DNA of 64,000 bases from CAXBGS01 sp963975425 (GTDB taxonomy: Bacteria; Planctomycetota; Planctomycetia; Pirellulales; Pirellulaceae): positions 310,001-374,000 of the forward strand of contig CAXBGS010000001.1 of the NCBI GenBank assembly GCA_963975425.1, written 5' to 3'. Position 1 is the stretch's first letter. Each line of letters opens with the position of its first letter. The position numbers were made by a program, and so were the translations under genes. Positions 24,999 through 34,800 of the stretch are shown one piece after another. The notes under the pieces were generated by a model. That model did not search any database. It was not told the origin of the DNA and saw only the letters and a program-made list of their open reading frames with translations.

Positions 24999-26494
24999 TA
25001 TTTGGTACTCAAGGAAGGATCAGTTGTGGGGCGCTCCCAAGGTCGCACCGAGTCACGTGCACGGCGGGACTCACTTTGTCGATTTTTCGCTAACCGTTCT
25101 GTCGCGAGTCCTTCGTCACTCTGTTGGTGCATCCACTGTTGCAATTTTTCGTGCAGCCGATTTCGAACGGAAACCATAGACGGATCACCCGCAAGGTTGT
25201 GTCTTTCCAGCGGATCGTTTTTCAGATCATAAAGTTCTTCAGGTGGCCGTTTCGACAGCCATTCAATGCGTGTCACCAAGTCGGAATGGTTCAAGCCATT
25301 GTTCGCATCATCCTGCCACGAAAGGTAGGGTTGGCTGCCATGAAGACCGCGAATTTCGAAACGATTCTCGGATGCCAGGTTACAAATCAACTTGTACCTT
25401 GCACCTCGAACGGACCTGATCGGATACGGGTCCCGGTATCCCGTCAGTCCGACGGTGGTGTGCTGTGCATAGACATAATCCCGAAACAATTTGGCTTGCC
25501 CGGTCAGCACCGATAAAAAACTGCGACCATCGAATCCGCGATTTCCGTTTGCATCGGGACAACCACAGTCGATTTGACCGGGATCGCCTCCGGCCGCATC
25601 GATCAGTGTCGGCGCAACGTCGACGTACTGCATCAAGGCATCGCAACGCGAGCCCCGCTCGATCTGACCCGGCCATCGCACGATGGCGGTGGCGCGAATC
25701 CCGTTCTCGTATAGCGTCCATTTCCCGCCGAATGGAAAGGAGCTTCCTTGTTCGCTGAAGAATAAAACCATTGTTTGCTGAGATTGCCCTGTTGTATCGA
25801 GTAATCGCAGTAGCGCATCGACTTGCTCATCGAATCGAGTGATTTCTGCATAATACGCCGCCAGCAGCTCACGCGTGGTCGCGTTGTCATGAAGGTACTC
25901 GGGCACCTTGATACGATTCGGGTCATACATCTTTGGCGGCCCACGGTTCCACTTGCTGTGCGGATCGTTTGAAGCGAACACGAGCAACCAAGGTTGCGCA
26001 CGGTCACGCGAAAGAAACTCCTCGGTCACAGAAAAGTCATCCGCGTCTTTGCCCAGGTACTCATAGGGAAAGCTCGCCCTTGGCCCGACGTGCTCTTTGT
26101 TTTGCAGCGCGACGCGATAGCCTAGCGATTGCAGGTGCGTGAACACGCTGTTAACACCGTCGTAGGCACGCGTTTCGTTGGGAAAGGCGCCCGCGCGAAC
26201 ACAGTACATTCCCGTATACAGCGCGTGCCGAGTGGGTGAACAAGTCGACGCGGGCGAGTACATGCCGAACAGCGACATTCCCTCGGCAGCCAGCCCATCC
26301 AAGGCCGGTGTTTTCACATCGGGGTGACCGACAAATCCCACGTCGCGCCAACACATGTCATCGGCAAGCATGATTAAGAAGTTTGGACGTTTGCCATCGG
26401 CCGGTGCGGCCGCGTCGGTGCATTCAAAACACGCAAGCGTGAACCCGATCATCAATACCCGAGGCCATGCCCAAGCGACCGTTGACTTCTTCAT
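24998..26494 (-). CDS. Sulfatase (Cys-type arylsulfatase family)
   Basis: Hydrolyses a sulfate ester, probably of a marine polysaccharide, in the periplasm. A hydrophobic signal segment (about 8-24) is followed by the typical opening RPNFLIMLADDMCWRDVGF, with the metal-binding Asp pair. The catalytic motif is C85-S-P-T-R89, matching CxPxR, so the Cys must be converted to formylglycine by a maturase. The other metal ligand region is present (LVFASNDPHSKWN) and the C-terminal subdomain ends with LYDLKNDPLERHNLAGDP. It is 498 residues, normal for the family. The FG-GAP gene is coupled downstream. The Gfo/Idh/MocA gene is divergent 424 bases away. Confidence 0.95.
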   Translation of the reverse strand: MKKSTVAWAWPRVLMIGFTLACFECTDAAAPADGKRPNFLIMLADDMCWRDVGFVGHPDVKTPALDGLAAEGMSLFGMYSPASTCSPTRHALYTGMYCVRAGAFPNETRAYDGVNSVFTHLQSLGYRVALQNKEHVGPRASFPYEYLGKDADDFSVTEEFLSRDRAQPWLLVFASNDPHSKWNRGPPKMYDPNRIKVPEYLHDNATTRELLAAYYAEITRFDEQVDALLRLLDTTGQSQQTMVLFFSEQGSSFPFGGKWTLYENGIRATAIVRWPGQIERGSRCDALMQYVDVAPTLIDAAGGDPGQIDCGCPDANGNRGFDGRSFLSVLTGQAKLFRDYVYAQHTTVGLTGYRDPYPIRSVRGARYKLICNLASENRFEIRGLHGSQPYLSWQDDANNGLNHSDLVTRIEWLSKRPPEELYDLKNDPLERHNLAGDPSMVSVRNRLHEKLQQWMHQQSDEGLATERLAKNRQSESRRARDSVRPWERPTTDPSLSTK

Positions 26495-26918
26495 GCGTTA
26501 CCTAAGCATCAACAAACGACTGCCCTAGTCCCAGTTTGGTGAACTCAGTTTGGTGAACTCAGTTTGGTGAACTCAGTTTGGTGAACTCAGTTCGGTAAAC
26601 TCAGTTCGGCGGCTCTGTTGTCCGTACCGAAACACAATGCGCTGAACAACCGCCACGACGGTTTCCTGGGACCCAACATGATATCACGCCGGGTTGCTGG
26701 TTGGTTTTCCATCGCAACGCTATGAACACTTTTGCGTGACTCAAAGCATCAAGGAGTCTCGACGCCCATAAAGTCGGGCGTTTTGACCATGGGCAGCTTG
26801 AACATGATGCACGCACGTCCACAGCTATTTTATGTTCATGCGACTGGGTTGAATGGGTTCGTTTATGATAAGCCCTGGCCTGGATTCCATTCCCTGCTGA
26901 CTTTCACACCCGATCGCA
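26495..26918. other. Divergent intergenic region with 14-bp repeat
   Basis: The region between the sulfatase (leftward) and the oxidoreductase (rightward). It contains the tandem repeat listed separately and no supported gene; promoters for both neighbours should be here. Confidence 0.5.
26532..26615. repeat. 14-bp tandem repeat, six copies
   Basis: Four perfect copies of CAGTTTGGTGAACT at 26532-26587, then two diverged copies (CAGTTCGGTAAACT and CAGTTCGGCGGCTC). It is non-coding, between divergent genes, 37 bases before the sulfatase start. The gradual divergence at one end is typical of slippage-generated repeats. Confidence 0.9.
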
Positions 26919-28253
26919 ATGACAAACATCATCCACACCAATCGCCGTCGCTTCATCCAAACGACTATGGCATCCGCGGCAACGGCTGCCTACTTTCCTT
27001 TGTCACAACGAGCGATGGCGAACGAGTCCAAGAATGATCGCCCACGGATCGGCGGCATCGGACTTGGCGGGATGGGATCGAACGACTGCAGAAATCACGC
27101 CAAGTTCGGAGACATCTTGGCGGTCGCCGACGTCGATCGAAACCACGCCGACCGAGCGGCCAACGACGAAAAGATCGGCAAGGGCAAAGCAGATGTGTAT
27201 TCCGATTATCGAAAACTGCTTGAAAGAAACGACATCGACATCGTCAGCATTGCGACGCCCGACCACTGGCACGTCAAGATTGCGATCGAAGCGTTGCAAG
27301 CGGGTAAACATGTGTTTTGTCAAAAACCACTAACGTTGACACTGGAGGAAAACCAGCTGGTCCGCAATGCCTGCAACAAGTACTCGGATCAAATCTTCTT
27401 TATCGGAACTCAGCAGCGAAGCGATCGCAAACACTTCTTGCGGGCAGTGAACATGGTGCAAAAAGGTTTGCTTGGCGACATCACCCACATCAAGGTCGGC
27501 ATCGGCGGTGGCTCGCAAGGCAAGCCATTCACGACCGCACCCGTACCGGCAAACTTGGATTGGGATCGTTGGCTCGGGCAAGCGCCGTTGGTCGATTACA
27601 TCCCGCAGCGATGCCACAGTAATTTTCGCTGGTGGTATGAGTACTCTGGTGGAAAATTCACCGACTGGGGTGCACACCACATCGACATCGCTTCGTGGGC
27701 AATCGAGCAAAACGGAAAAGGGCAGGGTCCCGTCAGCATCGACGGGACCGACGCCCATCACCCCGTCGCGTTCAAAGATGGTTACCCGAGGGTCAACAAT
27801 ACGTACAACACGGCAACCGATTACAACGTCGTCTGTAAATTCGACAATGGCATTGAAATGGACGTGACCAGTCGCGGCGATAATGGGATCCTTTTTACGG
27901 GCACCCGAGGGCGCATCTTTGTCAGCCGAGGACGAATCACGGGACTGCCGATCGAAGAGAACTGGGACGAGGGTAAATTTGACGATTCTGATCTAGTCCG
28001 GCTGTACAAAGAAAAGCCCGCCGAAGGCCATAAAGAGAATTTCTATCGCTGTATCCGCGAAGGCGGCTTACCGATCTCGGACGTTTTCACTCACGTTCAG
28101 GCCATGGGAACGTGTCACTTGGCCGCGATATCCGCGCGGCTGGGACGTGAAATCAAGTGGGATGCGAAAACCGAGTCGATCGTCGGCGATGATCAGGCCG
28201 CAGCCTTGTTCGCACGGACGCCGCGCGACGGATACGAAATCCCGCGCGTTTGA
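26919..28253 (+). CDS. Gfo/Idh/MocA family oxidoreductase, Tat-exported
   Basis: A 444-residue NAD(P)-dependent dehydrogenase of sugars or inositols. The N-terminus MTNIIHTNRRRFIQTTMASAATAAY is a twin-arginine signal peptide, so the enzyme is likely exported folded with its cofactor, which is typical of planctomycetes. The Rossmann domain begins RIGGIGLGGMGSND, and the family motif CQKPLTLTLEEN lies near residue 135, with the catalytic Lys of EKP replaced in position by QKP. The C-terminal domain has GGKFTDWGAHHIDIASWAI, a substrate-binding segment. The substrate is unknown. It is divergent from a sulfatase, which fits sulfated-sugar catabolism by inference. Confidence 0.92.
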   Translation: MTNIIHTNRRRFIQTTMASAATAAYFPLSQRAMANESKNDRPRIGGIGLGGMGSNDCRNHAKFGDILAVADVDRNHADRAANDEKIGKGKADVYSDYRKLLERNDIDIVSIATPDHWHVKIAIEALQAGKHVFCQKPLTLTLEENQLVRNACNKYSDQIFFIGTQQRSDRKHFLRAVNMVQKGLLGDITHIKVGIGGGSQGKPFTTAPVPANLDWDRWLGQAPLVDYIPQRCHSNFRWWYEYSGGKFTDWGAHHIDIASWAIEQNGKGQGPVSIDGTDAHHPVAFKDGYPRVNNTYNTATDYNVVCKFDNGIEMDVTSRGDNGILFTGTRGRIFVSRGRITGLPIEENWDEGKFDDSDLVRLYKEKPAEGHKENFYRCIREGGLPISDVFTHVQAMGTCHLAAISARLGREIKWDAKTESIVGDDQAAALFARTPRDGYEIPRV

Positions 28254-28313
28254 TCGGCTCATTCGAGTGAAAACCGCTACAGGGTGTGGCCGGCGGTTTG
28301 GTCCACGAAAAAA

Positions 28314-28341
28314 CGCAGACGACCCCAGTGGGTCGCCTGCG
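28314..28341 (-). terminator. Rho-independent terminator of the DUF1559 gene
   Basis: On the minus strand the hairpin CGCAGGCGACCC / GGGTCGTCTGCG has one G-U pair, a four-base loop and is followed by six T residues (28308-28313 read as A on plus). It lies 40 bases after the stop of the DUF1559 gene. It is also between two convergent genes and could limit read-through from the oxidoreductase. Confidence 0.7.
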
Positions 28342-28381
28342 TGGTAAACACTCGGGGCGTTGATCGATTCGCGCGTCAGAA

Positions 28382-29644
28382 CTAAAGCTCTTCCTCGATA
28401 ATCTCTTTCGACGCGCGCGTTCCCAAGGCACCCCACAGTCCATACGGACTTTGGCTGCCCGCGACGGTTGCCGATGTGGGCTCGGGCATTGATGAACCGT
28501 TGTGCCGCACCATGCCGTTGTTAGGATCGCCCGCTTCGATCGAATCTGTGATGAACTTCACCGCACCGTCGCCCATCAACACGTGCGCCCCACCTTGATG
28601 CCGACTGCTGACGCCCCAGATTCCCGGACGCCACGTGGCCGCCATGGCGTTGTTGATACCACAGGCTCGACCATTTGGACCAAAGACAGTGACAACCGCA
28701 CTGTAAATCGGATAGGCCGCCGCCCATTTGTACCCACGTCGCTGCTGCGCACCTGCGATCAGCGTCACTGTCGTGGGGTCCCAGAACTGTGGACGCAGTG
28801 GATCACCGAGCGGGCACACGGTGCCCGGCATCGAGTACAGATCGGCTGCCGCGCCATTTGCCATCGCGGTCGCCGTGCGGACGTCGTTGTCCCCCAAGTC
28901 CGTCATGAACTCGCCCATCGCGATTGTGTTAGAAAGTCCGTCAAGCGTATCGCGAAACTTAGTGACCCGGCGCGATGCGAACATGCCACGCAGTGCGGCG
29001 TTCGAGTTCGCAACGGTCATCGAGTTGACCATGTCTCGGAATGCGTTGTAGCCACCATTGTTGATGAATCGAACGGAATCACCCAAACACGCGCCATAGT
29101 TGGTTCGTCCGCCTGAAGGCAGCCCATATCCGGGATCGCTGGGACAGCGTAGTGTCGGGATATTGGTCAGCCATGGGTCATATTGGTTGGCCGCGTGTCG
29201 CCCCAACCCCATTGCCGGAACGGGACCCATCGATGCAAAGATCAATCCTTCCCCCGGTTGACCGACGGGGATCTGATACGGATTGGAAATTTGTTCCCAC
29301 AGCGCCTGTTGTTCGAAAAACGGCAATAGCCCGACGAACACAGACAGCTGCAAACCATCGTTGCCGCCGCCGGAAGAATTAGCAATCGCGGTCGTTCGAT
29401 AGGGACCCGGTGCACCTCGTAATCGTGCCGTTCCACCTTTGAACATTGGCAGTTCTTGATAGGCAGAATGATAGTTGTGCATCGCCAGACCGAGCTGCTT
29501 GAAATTATTGCTGCAACTCATCCGTCGCGCGGCTTCGCGAGCAGCTTGTACCGCCGGCAACAGCAGGCCTACCAAAACGCCGATGATGGCAATCACCACC
29601 AGCAACTCCACCAGGGTGAAACCTGGTCTACGTCGTGAAGTCAT
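28382..29644 (-). CDS. DUF1559 pilin-like protein with H-X9-DG motif
   Basis: A 420-residue protein with a type IV pilin-like N-terminus: after basic MTSRRRP comes GFTLVELLVVIAIIGVLVG and the following hydrophobic helix, so it is cleaved and methylated by a prepilin peptidase. The body is the DUF1559 domain (about 45-390), and near the C-terminus it has HQGGAHVLMGDG, the H-x9-DG motif. The ATG at 29644 is chosen because the N-methylation motif should be near the N-terminus. Such proteins are present in dozens of copies per planctomycete genome; their role is unknown, likely surface or secretion related. It is preceded by a small lipoprotein gene 69 bases upstream. Confidence 0.93.
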   Translation of the reverse strand: MTSRRRPGFTLVELLVVIAIIGVLVGLLLPAVQAAREAARRMSCSNNFKQLGLAMHNYHSAYQELPMFKGGTARLRGAPGPYRTTAIANSSGGGNDGLQLSVFVGLLPFFEQQALWEQISNPYQIPVGQPGEGLIFASMGPVPAMGLGRHAANQYDPWLTNIPTLRCPSDPGYGLPSGGRTNYGACLGDSVRFINNGGYNAFRDMVNSMTVANSNAALRGMFASRRVTKFRDTLDGLSNTIAMGEFMTDLGDNDVRTATAMANGAAADLYSMPGTVCPLGDPLRPQFWDPTTVTLIAGAQQRRGYKWAAAYPIYSAVVTVFGPNGRACGINNAMAATWRPGIWGVSSRHQGGAHVLMGDGAVKFITDSIEAGDPNNGMVRHNGSSMPEPTSATVAGSQSPYGLWGALGTRASKEIIEEEL

Positions 29645-29713
29645 AGTTTCCTCGATCAAAAGAACAGAATAAAAAATCAAAGTACGCGAGGCCAACGCGG
29701 CCTCACCTGCGAA

Positions 29714-29905
29714 CTACTCAATCGTCGCGTCGTCGACTACGTCGAGGTCTTCATCAAGCAGAACCTCGGGGTTATCGGCGATGTATTGCCGAATATCGTC
29801 GCTCTGCGGCGCCTCCTGCACCGACGTCGCTTCGCCACAACCGACAAACGCAAAACCAAGCACTAACAGGAAACCGATTCGCATGAAGCGTTGAACTTGG
29901 GTCAT
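29714..29905 (-). CDS. Small lipoprotein
   Basis: A 63-residue protein with a lipoprotein signal peptide: MTQVQRFMRIGFLLVLGFAF, then VGC with the lipidated Cys at about position 23. The mature part is acidic (SDDIRQYIADNPEVLLDEDLD) and ends in a run of Asp/Glu. An internal ATG (MRIGF) is a possible start. It is the first gene of a two-gene unit with the DUF1559 protein, a common arrangement in planctomycetes. Confidence 0.72.
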   Translation of the reverse strand: MTQVQRFMRIGFLLVLGFAFVGCGEATSVQEAPQSDDIRQYIADNPEVLLDEDLDVVDDATIE

Positions 29906-30349
29906 CTCTGGAACAATTCCTTAGTTGAATGAAAAGACGGATGAGTGATGGTCGCGAACGTAATCTCGCTTGAACCATGCTGATGAAATGCGTTGTTGAC
30001 CCAGCGTTAGAAATTCGAAGCGACACCACCAAATCGCAGTGGCTCTTTGTCGCTACGGACGCACCAAGCCCCAAGAAATCACGATAGCGGAAGACACATC
30101 CACCTAAAAGAAAAAGCACACCTGCAAATACCGCAGGCAAGGCGCAAGACGCGCCCGAGCAAGCCGACGATTTGGCTGACGCGTTGCGTTTTGCTCGCGT
30201 TGATAAGCTGCAACCGTAATGACCATCGTCCCGGTCAGTACGGCATAACCGCAGCGACGACACATATTGCGAGCACTAGTGACGACCGCCCCCATCGAGG
30301 GATAAAGAATGAGCGTCAATTCACCGCGATGGCAGAAAGAAAATGTGGA
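29906..30349. other. Intergenic region
   Basis: About 440 bases between the lipoprotein gene and the end of the second DUF1501 gene, both read leftward. No convincing gene, RNA or repeat was found. A promoter for the lipoprotein/DUF1559 pair is expected at its left end. Confidence 0.5.
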
Positions 30350-31801
30350 CTATCCCACCAACGGTTTGATGATGTGTCCATGTACGTCGGTCAGACGGAA
30401 CGGGCGCCCGGCAAAGGTGAAAGTCAATCGCTCGTGATCAATCCCCAACTGATGCAAGATCGTTGCTTGAATATCATGCACGTGAATTGGTTCTTCGACC
30501 GGATGGAAGCCAAGTTCATCTGTCGCGCCAATTGTCTGGCCGCCCCGAACACCGCCACCGGCCATCCACATTGTGAACGCTTGCGGATGATGGTCACGTC
30601 CTTGACTGCGGCCCAGTGCGGCGTTGGATTCCACCATCGGTGTTCGGCCAAACTCGCCGCCCCAGACGACCAGTGTGTCGTCCAGCATGCCGTGCGCCTT
30701 TAAATCTTTGATCAATGCCGCACACGCTTGATCGGTCGCTTGGCACTGATTCTCAACACCTTGCTTGACCTTGCTGTGGTGATCCCAACCGGAGTGATAC
30801 AACTGGATGAACCGGACGCCTCGCTCGGCCAAACGTCGTGCCAGCAGGCAGTTCTTGGCAAACGAACCGCTATCGCCTTCTTTGATGCCGTACATGTCCA
30901 TCGTTTGCTGGCTTTCGTCGGACAAATCCATCAGTTCCGGCGCTCGCGTTTGCATCCGGTAAGCCATTTCATAGGCTTCGATCCGCGTGTTGATCGCGTC
31001 AACGCCCAAGTGATCGAATCGTTCGCGGTTGAGCGTCGCGATCAGGTCGATCGTATCGCGCTGAGTCGCACGATCGATGCCATCGGGATTGGTCACGTTC
31101 AGAATCGGATCACCGCTGGAACGAAAAGGAACGCCCTGGTTTTCGCCTGGCAAGAATCCGGCGCTCCACATTGCGGCCCCGCCCGAAAGATTCCCATTGC
31201 TTTTAAGAACAATGAAACCGGGTAAGTCAGACGAGTCGCTGCCGATGCCATACGTCAACCACGATCCCATCGACGGTCGCCCGGGAATCGGGCTGCCGGT
31301 ATTCACAAAAATCTGTGCCGGCGAATGGTTGAACTGATCGGTGTGCACACTGCGCATGAACGCAAGGTCATCGGCCACCGTCGCCAAATGAGGCATCACT
31401 TCGGATATTTCCGCTCCCGAATCGCCGTGTTTCGAAAATGCGAATTGTGGACCGAGCACGGCCGCGTTGGATTGAATGAACGCATACCGCTGGCCAGCGA
31501 TCACCGACGGCGGAATTGATTGCCCCTGCAGTTCGGCGAGCTTGGGCTTGTTGTCAAACAAGTCCAATTGGCTGGGCGCGCCCGCCATGAACAAGTAAAT
31601 CACACGCTTGGCCTTGGGCGTGTGGTGAAAACCTTGAGGCGAAAAATCCGCGGTCGCCGCACGTAACTGCTGTGGTAAGTCGCCAGCGATCATGGACGCC
31701 AAAGCCACTTTGCCCAGACCGATGCCGCACGATTGAAAAAACTGCCGACGCGTGGTCTCGTGAAGGCTCGCCTGGCGAAATTTCATTGCATTAAGATTCA
31801 T
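30350..31801 (-). CDS. DUF1501 protein, second copy
   Basis: A 483-residue DUF1501 protein. Twin-arginine-like signal TTRRQFFQSCGIGLGKVALASMIAG near residues 15-40. The core shows LFMAGAPSQLDLFDNKP, GDSGAEISEVMPH, LYHSGWDHHSKVK, LVVWGGEFGRTPMVE and GRDHHPQAFTMWMAGGGVRGG, as in the copy at 22248-23642. Here it is the second gene: its ATG overlaps the stop of the PSD1 gene (ATGA at 31798-31801), so the order PSD1 then DUF1501 is reversed relative to the first pair. Function unknown. Confidence 0.92.
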   Translation of the reverse strand: MNLNAMKFRQASLHETTRRQFFQSCGIGLGKVALASMIAGDLPQQLRAATADFSPQGFHHTPKAKRVIYLFMAGAPSQLDLFDNKPKLAELQGQSIPPSVIAGQRYAFIQSNAAVLGPQFAFSKHGDSGAEISEVMPHLATVADDLAFMRSVHTDQFNHSPAQIFVNTGSPIPGRPSMGSWLTYGIGSDSSDLPGFIVLKSNGNLSGGAAMWSAGFLPGENQGVPFRSSGDPILNVTNPDGIDRATQRDTIDLIATLNRERFDHLGVDAINTRIEAYEMAYRMQTRAPELMDLSDESQQTMDMYGIKEGDSGSFAKNCLLARRLAERGVRFIQLYHSGWDHHSKVKQGVENQCQATDQACAALIKDLKAHGMLDDTLVVWGGEFGRTPMVESNAALGRSQGRDHHPQAFTMWMAGGGVRGGQTIGATDELGFHPVEEPIHVHDIQATILHQLGIDHERLTFTFAGRPFRLTDVHGHIIKPLVG

Positions 31802-34800
31802 GGTGTGGTGATCGCCTCGTCGGTATTCATCAGGGCGCGAGCGACGAGCGTCCAGGGCTCGTCATGCGTTTTTTGTCGTTGGTAAAAGTCGATAACCGAT
31901 GACCGTTCTTGTGCGGTAGGTTCACGAACAAACAGCCGCCAAAACATTTCCGTCACGATCTTTTCCGGCAATTCGTCAGCAGCAACGCTATCACCGTCGA
32001 TCCTGCGTTGGACGGATTCGGACAAGCCGCGAGCCATTTCCAAATACATCTCGTCGTTCATCAGCGTCAACGCTTGCAGCGGCGTGGTACTGTGATCGCG
32101 TCGCGCCACGCAAAGTTCACCGGAGGGTGCGTCGAATGTCGCGAACGCGGCAAATGGAGCCGTCCGTTTGCTGAACGTATAAAGCGATCGGCGATAACGG
32201 TCACCGCCGGTGGATGTCGGCCAAACCGGGTTACCATACGCCATCTCGATGACGCCTGCGGGCTGTGGCGGATAGACACTCGGTCCGCCCACGCGATTAT
32301 TCAACAGGTTGGCGGCCGACAACATCACGTCACGCACTTGTTCGGCATCCAGCCGTCGGTGGGGAAACCCGGCCAGCAAACGTTGATTCGGATCACCAGG
32401 TGTCGGTGCGGCAACGGATTGGCGATAGGTCGACGACAGAACGATTTGACGGTGCAATCGCTTGATCGACCAACCATTATGGATCAAGTCGAGAGCCAAC
32501 CAGTCCAGCAATTCCGGGTGCGTGGGAGGTTCGCTTTGCGTTCCGAAATCACCGGCGGTGCGAACGATTCCGGTTCCGAAAATGGCCCGCCACGCGCGAT
32601 TGACGGTCACGCGTGCCGCCAATGGGTTGTCTTCGCTGACTAACCACTGAGCCAACGTCAATCGGTTGGCCGGGCGTGACGAATCCAGCTTGCCGAACAC
32701 CGCTGGAATCGCGGGCTGGACTTCTTCTTTCGGACTCAAGTACTCGCCGCGATGATGTCGGTAAGTCGTGCGGTGATCCCGCCCCACGCGCTCTCGCATC
32801 ACCAGCGTTCGTACGGGTTGTGGGATCGAATCGTACAACGCATCCAACTTCTTGCGATACTTTCGCAGGGAATCGCTCGAGCGAACGAAATGACGTTGCA
32901 TCCGTGCGTAGGTTTCTGAATCTAGCGGTCGAGACTGCAAAACGGCGCTAGTGATGGCGTGATCGACGTCTGCAGGAAATTGCGTGGCTTCGGTACGCGA
33001 CGGATTCCCCGTCACCGAAAAACGAAATCGTCCCAGTGCGGCCGCGAAATGCCTTTCAAATAGCAATTCGATCTCTAGCGATCCCGGCGATTGAATTGGC
33101 TCGGTAAGATTCAAAATCAAGCGATTCGCTTTCCCTTCGGCCCCGGATGTTGACCATCCGGTGGAACCTTCGCCATCGATGACGTTTGCTGCATCGGCGG
33201 CGCCTCGGCCGACAGAAATCTTTCCATAACTGTGTGAGGCGTCTGCAAATGACACCGCGTTGCCGTCCAGCTTGGCCGTGAGTTCGCTGAGGAAAAAATC
33301 GCCACGTCGGCCTTCATAAAACGCCATCCCCGGTCCCGAAGCAGGCAGCAAAGGGTGCGGTAACACTTCTAACCGCAACGCCGTGGCAGGCAGCAAGGTT
33401 TCATCGAGTTCAAATCGAATCCGATAGATATCGCGTTTGGTCACGTCACCGGTCGCCAAGATCGAGCCGTCTTTTTGTCGACGCAAAAAGGGCTTTGTCG
33501 AATGCATCTCGGTCGGCTGGATGACGGACCAATCACGCACGTTGTCGATCGCGTGTCGTGCCATCGAAACGAACAAGCCGGCGATGCTTTCGGCGCGATC
33601 GCCGGACTTTTCATCCCGTTGCGGCCCGGCTGTGGCTGAGGCTGAGATAACGCCGGCCGATGCATTCGCAGGCGTTTGGTCGGAATCGATGCTCTGGCAA
33701 TCATCGCTGTTGCTCTGGCAATCCATATCATTCAGCCCAGATTCCGCTAGCGTCGGCAAGAACCTTTTGGACAAACGGATTTCTTCCGCGCGAATTTCGT
33801 TTTCGATCTTTCGCTGAGTGATTCGGGTCGTTGTATCGGCAACCGTCTCCTCCGGCTCATCGGCCTGATTCATCATGGCAAGCAGCGAATAGTAATCGGT
33901 GTGCGTGATGGGGTCGTACTTGTGTGTATGACACTGGGCACAACCGGTTGTCAGTCCCATCCAGACCGTTCCCGTCGTCGCGACACGGTCGACCATCGCA
34001 TAAAATCGGTATTCCAGCGGATCAATGCCGCCTTCTTCGTTCAGCATCGTGTTACGATGAAAACCGGTGGCAATGCGTTGGTCCTTTGTCGCCGACGGCA
34101 GCATATCGCCGGCAAGTTGCTCGATCGAAAACTGATCAAAGGGCATATCTTCGGCGATCGCCTTGATGACCCAATCACGGTAGGGCCAAATGGTCCGATT
34201 CCGATCTTTTTCATAGCCGTTGGTATCGCTGTACCGAGCCAGATCAAGCCACGGCCGAGTGAAACGTTCGGCGTAGGCTGGTGAGGCCAGCAAGCGATCG
34301 ACCAATCGTGAATACGCCGCCGGATGATCGTCGGCGATAAAACGTTTGGCTTCCTCGGGTGTCGGATTCACACCCGTTAGATCCAGATACAAACGGCGCA
34401 CGAGCTGATGCTTGTCTGCGGCATCGGCGGGCGCGACTCCGGATGCGTGCATGCGGCGAAGCACGAATGCGTCGATCGGCGTGCGACACCAAGGCCCAGA
34501 TTCGACCTCGGGGATCGCAACCGATTGGGGAGGCACAAAGGCCCAGTGCTCGGTGTAGCGGCCGCCCGATTCGATCCATTTCCGCAAGGTCTCGATTTCG
34601 GACTCGCTAAGTGCTGCGCTGGAATCGGCCGGTGGCATCCGCAAATCGTCATCATCGCTGGTCACACGCAGAAACAACTCGCTGGCGTCTGGATCGCCGG
34701 CTTGGACGGCACGATACCCGCCCAGGTCGGTCGTCGCGCCTGCCTCGGTGTCCAGCCGCAAGTCGGCTTCGCGTGCCCCCTCGTCGGGTCCGTGACAAGT

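Noticed and set aside
26532..26615. CRISPR array
   Set aside because: The copies are 14 bases long and directly adjacent with no spacers, and no cas genes are present.
30047..30703. A 218-codon plus-strand frame
   Set aside because: Two thirds lie opposite the DUF1501 gene and the rest is non-coding; no start signal or domain supports it.
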